Part shown: positions 19,014-26,854 of the stretch, one piece after another | Layout: each line of letters begins with the position of its first letter | How positions within the stretch are numbered: position 1 is the first letter of the stretch | The notes under the pieces: generated by a model | Databases searched by the model: none | What the model saw: the letters and a program-made list of their open reading frames with translations, nothing else | Told to the model about the DNA's origin: nothing | Origin: Granulosicoccus sp045106475 | GTDB lineage: Bacteria > Pseudomonadota > Gammaproteobacteria > Granulosicoccales > Granulosicoccaceae | Assembly: GCA_045106475.1 (NCBI GenBank) | Contig: JBGCEO010000001.1 | Span: 1-64,000 of the forward strand | Direction: 5' to 3' | Length of the DNA stretch: 64,000 nt | Made by a program: the position numbers and the translations under genes

Positions 19014-19486
19014 GTAGAAAATTTGTTCCATACCTGGTGCTGGCTCTGCTCACAATCGGACTCGCGGCCTGTAGCTCAATTCCGACCCACAAGCCTATTG
19101 CCCCCACGGTCGAAATAGAATCGATCAAACCAATAAAGCTAAGACTCAACCGGCAGGATTTGGCATTCAAGTTAAAAGTAAGCAATCCCAACGAATACGA
19201 TCTACCGCTGCAATCCTTAAGCTTTATCGCATCAGTGGATGGCTCACAAATCGCTGCAGGCAACAGCGATGAACGCATCACCATACCGGCTCAACAAGAC
19301 GCTATCGTAGAGGTCATGGTTAGTACTAGAATCAACAAGCTCCTAGGCCAACTATTACTCTTTAGCACCAGTGACCAGCAAGAAGTCGACTACCAGGTGG
19401 AGGGCTTCGTTAAGTTAGCAAACTGGCCAGCACGTATACCATTCAATATGGATGGTGCATTGGAAAATCCCGGCCTTGCCCGGTAA
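19010..19486 (+). CDS. LEA14-like (LEA type 2) lipoprotein
   Basis: A 158-residue predicted lipoprotein: hydrophobic signal (7-20) with lipobox LAAC (Cys21), then a single beta-sandwich of the WHy/LEA14 kind (LKVSNPNEYDLPLQSLSF; FNMDGAL near the end). Such proteins are plant-desiccation homologues of uncertain role in bacteria, usually in the envelope. It overlaps rsmE by 4 bases and the sirtuin gene by 35 bases, so all three are probably one transcript. Residue +2 after Cys is Ser, favouring outer-membrane sorting. Confidence 0.82.
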   Translation: MSRKFVPYLVLALLTIGLAACSSIPTHKPIAPTVEIESIKPIKLRLNRQDLAFKLKVSNPNEYDLPLQSLSFIASVDGSQIAAGNSDERITIPAQQDAIVEVMVSTRINKLLGQLLLFSTSDQQEVDYQVEGFVKLANWPARIPFNMDGALENPGLAR

Positions 19487-20318
19487 CACCCCCCAGGACA
19501 CTGCACTTTTTCAGTTTGTAGAAAAGCACCCGAAGCTTTTTGTGCTAACAGGTGCCGGCTGCAGCACGGCGAGTGGCCTGGGTGATTATCGTGATACCAA
19601 CGGAAAATGGAAACGCCGACAACCGATAACCGGTCAGGTTTTTATCAACGATGAGTTAGCACGCAAACGTTACTGGGCACGTAGTTCTGTAGGTTGGCCA
19701 AGTTTTAGTAGAGCCAGACCCGGCTCTGCCCATTACGCATTGACCAGCCTGCAAGAAGCCGGATTCATCAATCAGCTGGTTACCCAGAATGTGGATGAGC
19801 TGCACCAGAAGGCCGGCCACGAAGGCGTTGTCGATCTGCATGGCGTGTTGTCGAGCGTAAGTTGCGTAAAGTGCTTTCGATCGATTAGCCGCGATGATTT
19901 CCAAATTCAACTGCTAGACGCCAACCCCTGGCTCGAATCACTTACTGCAGCATATGCACCCGATGGCGACGCCGATCTGCAAGTGTCCAACCTTGAAGCG
20001 CTAACTGTACCCGCCTGCGCTCATTGCCATAATCTATTGAAGCCAGACGTCGTTTTTTTTGGTGAGAACGTACCTCGCGACACCGTACAGTTTTCATTGC
20101 AAGCCTTGGAAAACTCAGATGCCCTGCTTGTGATCGGTTCATCCCTGATGGTGTATTCGGGATTCAGATTCTGCCGAGATGCTCAAAAACGTGGACAGGC
20201 TATCGCTATAGTAAACAACGGCATAACGCGGGCAGATGAGTTCGCCAATCTTAAAGTAGAGGGAGATTGTGGTGAGCGTATGCAGTCGCTGGCAGCCAGG
20301 CTTCTGAACGCGAGTTGA
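19452..20318 (+). CDS. SIRT4-type (class II) NAD-dependent deacylase of the Sir2 family
   Basis: A 288-residue sirtuin that should remove acyl groups from lysine with NAD as co-substrate. NAD-binding loop GAGCSTASGLGDYRD (about 34-48); SIRT4-like YWARSSVGWPSFS; catalytic region TQNVDELH and LHG (catalytic His); zinc ligands SCVKC and ACAHC; then KPDVVFFGE and GSSLMVYS. The DYR form of the first motif and the WARxxVGW block place it with SIRT4-like class II enzymes rather than CobB. The normally conserved Pro before DYR is Gly. The start lies inside the lipoprotein gene. Acyl preference cannot be read from the sequence. Confidence 0.92.
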   Translation: MVHWKIPALPGNTPQDTALFQFVEKHPKLFVLTGAGCSTASGLGDYRDTNGKWKRRQPITGQVFINDELARKRYWARSSVGWPSFSRARPGSAHYALTSLQEAGFINQLVTQNVDELHQKAGHEGVVDLHGVLSSVSCVKCFRSISRDDFQIQLLDANPWLESLTAAYAPDGDADLQVSNLEALTVPACAHCHNLLKPDVVFFGENVPRDTVQFSLQALENSDALLVIGSSLMVYSGFRFCRDAQKRGQAIAIVNNGITRADEFANLKVEGDCGERMQSLAARLLNAS

Positions 20319-20410
20319 AGATCCATGACACAAGGCTTAAGATTCCAACCTATCGTTGATTCATCCTCCGCTGTTGTCCCAGCTAAACGCCTTCCAACGA
20401 GCATTCAAGC

Positions 20411-21007
20411 ATGACGCCTGACAGACTAAGAGAATTGTACGGCCCCGTCCACGAAAGAGCTGCGGCCAAAGAAGTAACCAGCTTTGATAAACACTGTCGT
20501 CAGTTTATTGAGCATTCTCCGTTTGTACTTATTGCCACATCAAATGGTAGCGATCTCGATGTGTCTCCCAAAGGCGACCCGGCAGGATTCGTTGCCGTTG
20601 AAAGTGACAAGACGCTGTTGATCCCCGATCGCCTAGGTAACAATCGAATCGATGGTCTGCTTAATATACTTGAACATCCTAAGATCGCCTTGTTGTTCAT
20701 GATTCCTACCGTGACAGAAACGCTGCGAGTCAACGGTACTGCCGAAATCACTGACGATGCCAGTATATGCAGACAATTCGAACACAAGGGTAAAGTACCT
20801 CTCACTGTTATTCGCGTCTTTGCAGAACAAATATTTTCGCACTGTGGCAAAGCGCCACTAAGAGGCGGGCTATGGAAACCGGATAGCTGGCCCGGTACGC
20901 GCCCGGTTGCCACCCTGGGGGAAATCATTAGGGATCACTCCGGTTTGGACGTAGGATCGATAGAACAATCGGTGGTGGATAAACTCTATGAAGATACGCT
21001 TTATTGA
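20411..21007 (+). CDS. PPOX-class FMN-dependent flavoprotein
   Basis: A 198-residue split-barrel protein of the pyridoxamine-phosphate-oxidase-like superfamily, subgroup resembling the DR_2398/MSMEG_1061 family. The FMN-binding segments are VLIATSNGSDLDVSPKGDP, PDRLGNNRIDGLLNIL and LLFMIP. A late FSHCGKAPLR motif is typical of this subgroup. The substrate is unknown. It follows the sirtuin by 92 bases on the same strand; possibly the last gene of the dnaG-rsmE run. Confidence 0.82.
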   Translation: MTPDRLRELYGPVHERAAAKEVTSFDKHCRQFIEHSPFVLIATSNGSDLDVSPKGDPAGFVAVESDKTLLIPDRLGNNRIDGLLNILEHPKIALLFMIPTVTETLRVNGTAEITDDASICRQFEHKGKVPLTVIRVFAEQIFSHCGKAPLRGGLWKPDSWPGTRPVATLGEIIRDHSGLDVGSIEQSVVDKLYEDTLY

Positions 21008-21176
21008 ACTGCCCATAATGTTGCAATAACTATTATGCAGACACAGACGTGTTTAGATCTTGTGCACCAGCCAGGCAGACAAGCTAGGCAACCTTGCGAA
21101 TTTGATAGCTTCTTCACGAACCTTAGTGCTTAGCTCTCGTTATACTGAGGCAAGACTAATTTTGAGGGAGCAATCG

Positions 21177-22121
21177 ATGGCTGTTTTTCTTAGCGCCAAA
21201 AAAATGCAATGGAGTGCACACAAAATACCTGCGATGGTTTTTACTACTCTCCTGGTTGGCGCGTGCAGCAGTAGCGACCCTGTCGCACCCTCTGTATTAG
21301 ACGACCCCGCACCGACTCCAACTGTTGTAGACCCTGACAATGACGACCGGCCGGGCCTTGCCATCGAAGGTTTGAACGGTACGCCTGCTGACCAATTGAC
21401 TTCTGCCTGGTTGGCTAATATGTCTTTTTTCAGGCTCGATTCGAGAACACCTGGCACTGGTGACGCGTTCCTCGAACTGGTTATCTACGACGAAAGCTTC
21501 CTGGTATCGACTCATTTGGATTTCTATACACCCGAACTCGAAACCTGTAGGCTTCTAGATCCTACAAGCAGTGGCGGGGGCGACGGCGGCGGCGGTGGGC
21601 CCGATACGGTCAGTGGCGGCTCCAGTGTCTCGCTCAATACGCCCACAGGTAGTTGGTTCGAACTGCAAGAGACTGAGAATGTATCCGGTGTCTATGAAAC
21701 AAACAACGGTCTACCCAGTGCATTTCCTGAAGGCTTAACCCTATCGATACCCGGCGATGTATTCCCAAGTGTTGCGGCTTACCCTCTAGCAGAACCAGCC
21801 CCTCCGATCAGGATATTACCTACTTCAGATATATTGACCATGGACGATGTCACCACGCCATTTACCTGGATGCCCGGTGATGGCGCCCCTGGAAACTACA
21901 TTGAGTTAGTGGGTCTTTCTTACGATGACAATGACGATTTCATTGGGTTTTCTATTGTCTGCAATGTCATTGACGATGGCAGTTTCAGCATGCCAGAAAA
22001 TATCGTAGAGGCGTTTGCAGCAACCAATGACAACATCAGAGCACGATTCGAGCGAGTATCAAATCGCATCGATTTCATCGATGGAGTTGTGTTTCACCAA
22101 CGAACGACCGTTAGTGAATAG
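21177..22121 (+). CDS. hypothetical Gly-rich lipoprotein
   Basis: A 314-residue protein that I do not recognise. The ATG at 21177 is preferred because GAGGGAG precedes it at good spacing; an in-frame TTG at 21060 would only add a non-signal extension. A signal peptide ends in lipobox LVGAC (Cys around 30), followed by a Pro/Asp/Thr-rich linker, a compact domain beginning near FFRLDSR, and a glycine tract GGGDGGGGG that looks like a flexible loop. The C-terminal half is acidic with strands such as IGFSIVCNVIDDGSF. It is convergent with pilY1. Envelope location is inferred; function unknown. Confidence 0.7.
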   Translation: MAVFLSAKKMQWSAHKIPAMVFTTLLVGACSSSDPVAPSVLDDPAPTPTVVDPDNDDRPGLAIEGLNGTPADQLTSAWLANMSFFRLDSRTPGTGDAFLELVIYDESFLVSTHLDFYTPELETCRLLDPTSSGGGDGGGGGPDTVSGGSSVSLNTPTGSWFELQETENVSGVYETNNGLPSAFPEGLTLSIPGDVFPSVAAYPLAEPAPPIRILPTSDILTMDDVTTPFTWMPGDGAPGNYIELVGLSYDDNDDFIGFSIVCNVIDDGSFSMPENIVEAFAATNDNIRARFERVSNRIDFIDGVVFHQRTTVSE

Positions 22122-22143
22122 CTGGCCGATAACGACCAGCTAT
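22118..22143. terminator. hairpin between convergent lipoprotein gene and pilY1
   Basis: ATAGCTGG and CCAGCTAT (22118-22125, 22136-22143) form an 8-bp stem with a 10-base loop right between two convergent stops. There is no long T tract on either side, so it is at best a weak bidirectional terminator. Confidence 0.35.
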
Positions 22144-22151
22144 TGCCCCAG

Positions 22152-25100
22152 CTACTGCTCGGCCCAGAATGTCCGTTCAAACGGTGCGCTTGTCTGATCG
22201 TCACCCACAGACTCAAGACCGACTAATTGAGTTATACCGTTAGGATTGGATTCAGCTATCAGGCCGGATACCCTTGGCGGTATGCCGGGGGTCTTTAGCG
22301 AAACGTAACGATCACTTATCACATCTTCAGTTGCATTAGGATCACTCGGATCCGGTTTATTAGTAGCATCACCATTGAGTGCGTCCACTGAATATACTCT
22401 GCCGCCTCCTATGGCTACACTACAAATATCAGAGGTGGCAGCCGCCGGTACATAAGTTGTAAAAGAGATAGCGTTATCAACCGTCAGGGCCGAACTAAGC
22501 ACTTTTTCTCCCGTATCTGGCAGATCAAAATACCAGCCGACCGCTAGTTTTCCTGATGTATCTAAGGTGCCCGACTGGGTGCTGACGTCAACCAAATCAG
22601 AATCATCAATCAACATACCGCTGTAGTCCACAGTTCCAGAGCCGTTGGTAGGGGGACCAAACACATCCTGTGTTCTAAAATTAAAAAAGCGATCCTCAAC
22701 CACGATATCGTTCGGGTGGGCTCGAAATCCTGATCCGATTGCTATATTGAGATACAACTTACCGTCTGTACCTTTGATGAGCGATACATCTGGCTCGTAG
22801 AAGAACCGACGATTTTGTAATTTACCGATATTACCAAAATCTGCTGCCACCCCGCCGTCCAGAAAGCCACCATCAGTCGTGGCCAGGTTATTGATATCAA
22901 AACGCCACACCTGTCCGCCGGTATCTCCAACCCAAAGCATGTCTGCGAAGCCATCTGAATCGAGATTAATCACTCGCATATCTGATGGAATGCTGTAACG
23001 CATGTCAGTGAAATCCAAACTGGTTCGACTGGTTATATGCGCGCCGGTCTTTGCATCCACCATAAAGATAGCGGCACCTTCATCATCGACTGTCCGTTCA
23101 TCTTGATTGTCCTTGTCCACGTCATAGCCGCCGGCAAAGATCAACACATCTCTGGCAGTCCCGTTGTACTTCACGCGAGACTTAACGGCACGGGACCAGC
23201 TTTGCCCAAGATCCGTAAAATCTCCCTGGCCACCTTTTATCATCCACTGAAAATCGGGTGAGTCGATATCGCTGACATCCAGCGCGTAATAGTTTCTGCC
23301 ACCACGTCGCATACCTACATAGATGTATGCCTCCTCGCCTGAGTCAACCATACCGTTTTTGTTAGTGTCGTCATGCCAGCCACTAACCTCGCCATCCAGA
23401 CCATAGGGACGCTTATCATGACTGACCGTTTCGTCGCTATAGAAGTAATCCAGGTTTCTCAGCAGCTCCTGCGGTATATAGGCAAACTCTTCAGTACCAT
23501 CGTCAGTGTTTATGGCGTGTAGAAATCCATGGTTTGTACCAACAAAAATGACTGTTTTCTTAACACCTAAAGCGTCAACATAAGTGAGAAGGTGTTGCGA
23601 GGAATGTAGAGGATCACCCATTTGTGCCCTCACTTCAGACGTATCACCATCACCATCAAAGTCTTTGATATCAACGCCTCGAGACCATTTCAACAGCTCC
23701 GAGCGATAGTTTGCATCAGCACCGGTGATACCCAGCAAGTCAGTCGTTATTTCCGCAGTATCTTCGTGAAAGGTGCTTAAACCTGTCACCACACCAGAGG
23801 CATCTTCCAATGACACATACAAATCACGCGTTAAGGTAAGATTCTCAGCCGCTCCACCTTTGGCTACCTCATACCCATCAACAGAACCACTCCAAAAGCT
23901 TTTTGCAGAACTAGAGATGCCACCACTGGTGGGATCAACGGCAGGTGCCGCCAACGCGTCAAGTACTTCAACCAAATTGGTCGTGGTATTTTTAGCGAGT
24001 TGATAGCGCTTTAAGTTGCCATCCCACAGGGCTGTGGTTTCCGGTTTAAACATCGCATAGTAGATGTCATTGCTATTAACGAGTCGGTTGGTTTGACTCA
24101 CGGTAGCTGCAGGTGCAACGAAGCTGGTATCCAGCGATACGGCTGTCTCTATAATATTTCGGAACGCAGACGTAAGATCAGATGCAGATTCTGCCAGATA
24201 AAAATCACCCCCACCCGCGGCGGCAATCTCACTCAAGATAGGGCCAGAGAAATTGAACCCGACCGTGTGCGTTATGATTCCCTGCTTTCCCGCGGTTACC
24301 GAATCGTGATCCGTATCAAACAACCATTGCGCCAACTCAACGCCACACTCTTCACTGTCATTATCGCGATCGGCACAACCCGTAGCCGAAATAGCGGCTT
24401 GAATTTTGGTGTCACTGCTTCTTGCATTCGCAGCCCCATCAGACAACAAAACAATCTGATTGGCCTGGCACTCACCAAAATCTGGTTGGATGTAAGTGGG
24501 AGTTCCCTGTATCTCTTCACTGATACAAGCTACATCATCCAGATTAGTAGCTAAGCAGCCCGGAGGCTGAAAAAGTGTTCCATTCTCATAAGAATCCGGA
24601 TGGGATACACGATGATATCGGTTAGGAACATTTCCTTCGCCCCGCTCTGTACCAAAGTCAACGGCTGCGCCACGCATATACTGTGATGCTTCATAGTAAG
24701 CATCCAGTAAAGGAGTACCTCCCTCAGCAATCAAATCCATCATGGTGTTTATTAACTCTTGGCGGGCAGTTTTTAACGGTATTGCATTCCCGGCCAATAC
24801 GGTTTGATCCAACTGGTAATTCACCACAAGCTTTGCTGTAGTACCGGAGGGTGCATCTATGGACGAGAAAAATCGCTCTCCAGAGCTGCCAGCGGCCACT
24901 TTCATCACAAAGGCGATGGCATTATCTTCAACCCAGTCAGCGCGACCCACTGTGGCTTCAACCAAAGAACTCAGATTAGGGGTCCGCATGCTATTGCCGG
25001 TGACAACCTCGGGTAGATCACTCCACGTAATGGAGGAGCCGGATAATGTTCTACCGCTCACAGAGTTGGCGACAGCTGCGTCAAATACACCCGCATAGCC

Positions 25101-26276
25101 GGTAGATTCAACATCAATGGTCAGATCAACGTCTCCAGCTACAAAACCCGCAGAGCTTAACTGGATATAAGCATCGGTTATATTTGCACCTTGAGGAATT
25201 GATAACTTAGAAAATCTCAAACCAATCATGTGTTCAATACCTGCCACATGCGTTTGCAAGTAATCCGATCGAGCATCTAAACTACCATCGCCCAGTGATT
25301 CGACTATATCGTCCGTGCCGTTCCCAATTGTTGTACTCACTGTTTTTCGCAAGCAAGTATCAGAGAAATCAACACTCGATGGGTCATAATCCACGCGTAG
25401 AACAGGAGCATTCCAGGTCCCCCCGTCTCGCGAATCAGCCTGACGCTCTCCCAGCCCGGCAAGGAATAAAGCCATTGCATTACCACCGCACCAGCCTGGT
25501 CTATCGATTATTTCTTTTACGATGCTGCTAATGTCGGCACTGCGCTCCTTCGAATCTTCAACCGTCCAATCATCTACATTCCAGGTGACTGAAGCAGCAG
25601 TACTTCCGACAGCACTAACGATTCGGTTGCTAAGACTATTAGGTTGCGTATCAAAGGGTGGCGCATCATCTACGGCTTGACCTACGATGTTGACAGCGGT
25701 GGGCACCGTACTGGTAGCGGAAGTAGTGAATTCCAGTGCCGCATAATTGATGGTCGCACCACGAGGAATATTCAGATCATCAAATCTCAACCCCATCAGC
25801 CCGGCGTCTGCTGTGAAACGCAAATTCCAGTTGTACGGAATAACCGCACCAGTACTATCCTCCTCAGAATCATCCCCGGCATCTTTTATAGGCACTCTGA
25901 GTTCATGGCTGGTGCATGTGGCGTCCGGACATAAATCCGCCTCGACGTTGGTTGTTGGATACAACACCGATCCACCGCGCCATTCGCCGTTAAAACCACC
26001 CAAACCAATATTGACATTATCGGAAGAATCAACAACATCAATCATGGCTTGTTTCAGACGCTCCATTCGATCACCCTTCATCGATCCGGATGTATCAAAC
26101 ATGAACATGATGTTCGCCACACTTTGATCAGCACTTAGTGGTTTGGCAAAATAGATCTCCGTATCATCAGCTGCGGCGGTTCCCGCAAACAAGCTAGCTG
26201 CTGTCAAACAGAGCGTTTGAGCCACTACGTACCATTTGTTTTCTATCCGATGCATGACTGTCTGTCTCACCCTCAT
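22152..26276 (-). CDS. pilY1: type IV pilus tip adhesin/assembly factor PilY1
   Basis: A large secreted protein (1374 residues from the ATG chosen). A signal peptide ends near AGTAAADD. A von Willebrand factor A domain follows, with the MIDAS motif DTSGSM and a split, long insertion rich in beta strands. The C-terminal PilY1 beta-propeller has LDVSDIDSPDFQW, KSRVKYNG and IFMVDAKTGA. Several Ca-binding type loops are visible, including an EF-hand-like DTNKNGMVDSGEE and DFDGDGDTSE. PilY1 caps the pilus and promotes extension, adhesion and surface sensing. Starts at 26276 or 26255 are both possible; an upstream TTG at 26330 is less likely. The minor pilin genes that usually flank pilY1 are not here. 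Confidence 0.92.
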   Translation of the reverse strand: MRVRQTVMHRIENKWYVVAQTLCLTAASLFAGTAAADDTEIYFAKPLSADQSVANIMFMFDTSGSMKGDRMERLKQAMIDVVDSSDNVNIGLGGFNGEWRGGSVLYPTTNVEADLCPDATCTSHELRVPIKDAGDDSEEDSTGAVIPYNWNLRFTADAGLMGLRFDDLNIPRGATINYAALEFTTSATSTVPTAVNIVGQAVDDAPPFDTQPNSLSNRIVSAVGSTAASVTWNVDDWTVEDSKERSADISSIVKEIIDRPGWCGGNAMALFLAGLGERQADSRDGGTWNAPVLRVDYDPSSVDFSDTCLRKTVSTTIGNGTDDIVESLGDGSLDARSDYLQTHVAGIEHMIGLRFSKLSIPQGANITDAYIQLSSAGFVAGDVDLTIDVESTGYAGVFDAAVANSVSGRTLSGSSITWSDLPEVVTGNSMRTPNLSSLVEATVGRADWVEDNAIAFVMKVAAGSSGERFFSSIDAPSGTTAKLVVNYQLDQTVLAGNAIPLKTARQELINTMMDLIAEGGTPLLDAYYEASQYMRGAAVDFGTERGEGNVPNRYHRVSHPDSYENGTLFQPPGCLATNLDDVACISEEIQGTPTYIQPDFGECQANQIVLLSDGAANARSSDTKIQAAISATGCADRDNDSEECGVELAQWLFDTDHDSVTAGKQGIITHTVGFNFSGPILSEIAAAGGGDFYLAESASDLTSAFRNIIETAVSLDTSFVAPAATVSQTNRLVNSNDIYYAMFKPETTALWDGNLKRYQLAKNTTTNLVEVLDALAAPAVDPTSGGISSSAKSFWSGSVDGYEVAKGGAAENLTLTRDLYVSLEDASGVVTGLSTFHEDTAEITTDLLGITGADANYRSELLKWSRGVDIKDFDGDGDTSEVRAQMGDPLHSSQHLLTYVDALGVKKTVIFVGTNHGFLHAINTDDGTEEFAYIPQELLRNLDYFYSDETVSHDKRPYGLDGEVSGWHDDTNKNGMVDSGEEAYIYVGMRRGGRNYYALDVSDIDSPDFQWMIKGGQGDFTDLGQSWSRAVKSRVKYNGTARDVLIFAGGYDVDKDNQDERTVDDEGAAIFMVDAKTGAHITSRTSLDFTDMRYSIPSDMRVINLDSDGFADMLWVGDTGGQVWRFDINNLATTDGGFLDGGVAADFGNIGKLQNRRFFYEPDVSLIKGTDGKLYLNIAIGSGFRAHPNDIVVEDRFFNFRTQDVFGPPTNGSGTVDYSGMLIDDSDLVDVSTQSGTLDTSGKLAVGWYFDLPDTGEKVLSSALTVDNAISFTTYVPAAATSDICSVAIGGGRVYSVDALNGDATNKPDPSDPNATEDVISDRYVSLKTPGIPPRVSGLIAESNPNGITQLVGLESVGDDQTSAPFERTFWAEQ

Positions 26277-26475
26277 TGGTCCTTTACCGTCATCGGGCTT
26301 CGCCGGCCCACGCATACTGCTTCTCAACAACTTACAGCGGCGAACTCCTGCTCTAACTTCATAGCGAGAACTAAAGCTTTGTGAGTCTGTTCAGCCACGA
26401 TGTTGTTCAAACGCCATTAGCATCACACTATGGGGTGAAAAACGTGAATTAGCACTCAAATAGAGAGCCTCGCTG
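26277..26475. other. upstream region of pilY1
   Basis: About 200 bases between the pilY1 start and the hexamer array. It should carry the pilY1 promoter and leader (leftward), but I see no convincing -35/-10 pair and no gene. Confidence 0.3.
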
Positions 26476-26709
26476 CAATAGCAATGACAGCGGCAATAGC
26501 AATAGCCAGTACAAGATCCAGTACAAGATCCAGAACAAGAACAAGAACAAGAACAAGAACAAGAGCAAGAGCAAGAGCAAGAGCAAGAGCAAGAGCAATA
26601 TGGCAGTAGCAGTAGCAGTAGCAATAGCAATAGCAATAGCAATAGCAATAGCAATAGCAGTAGCAGTAGCAGTAGCAGTAGCAGTGCCAGTGCCAGTGCC
26701 AGTGCCAGT
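26476..26709. repeat. 39-unit hexanucleotide array with morphing unit sequence
   Basis: 234 bases read as exactly 39 hexamers in one unbroken register. Block order: CAATAG-type units, two CCAGTA-CAAGAT pairs, CAAGAA x4 (26536-26559), CAAGAG x6 (26560-26595), AGCAGT x2 (26608-26619), AGCAAT x6 (26620-26655), AGCAGT x5 (26656-26685), GCCAGT x4 (26686-26709). Adjacent blocks usually differ by one or two bases, as expected from slippage plus point change. Because 6 is a multiple of 3, long dipeptide-repeat frames arise by default on the minus strand (Leu-Leu, Ala-Ile, Ala-Thr, Gly-Thr); I do not take these as a gene. It lies 200 bases upstream of pilY1. Confidence 0.93.
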
Positions 26710-26854
26710 GGGCAAGGTTATGCCTTTATGGAGATAGGGGTCGAGGTGCCTGTCTAACCAGCTTCAGGAAGATACGCACTGAATACAGTGGCCTCAAAAC
26801 ATCAATAGAACTTTTATGCTCGACTAAAGAACTCTATCGCTCTACTCAATTCAA
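26710..26854. other. gap between the hexamer array and the agl operon end
   Basis: No gene or terminator hairpin with a T tract is evident. The agl transcript reads leftward into this stretch and could run on through the array toward pilY1. Confidence 0.3.

Noticed and set aside
26476..26709. Possible CRISPR array
   Set aside because: The repeats are contiguous hexamers without spacers, and no cas gene is present.
26391..26715. Long minus-strand reading frames made of Leu-Leu, Cys-Ser, Ala-Ile and Gly-Thr dipeptide repeats
   Set aside because: They follow automatically from a 6-base repeat, lack ribosome-binding sites, and occur in more than one frame.
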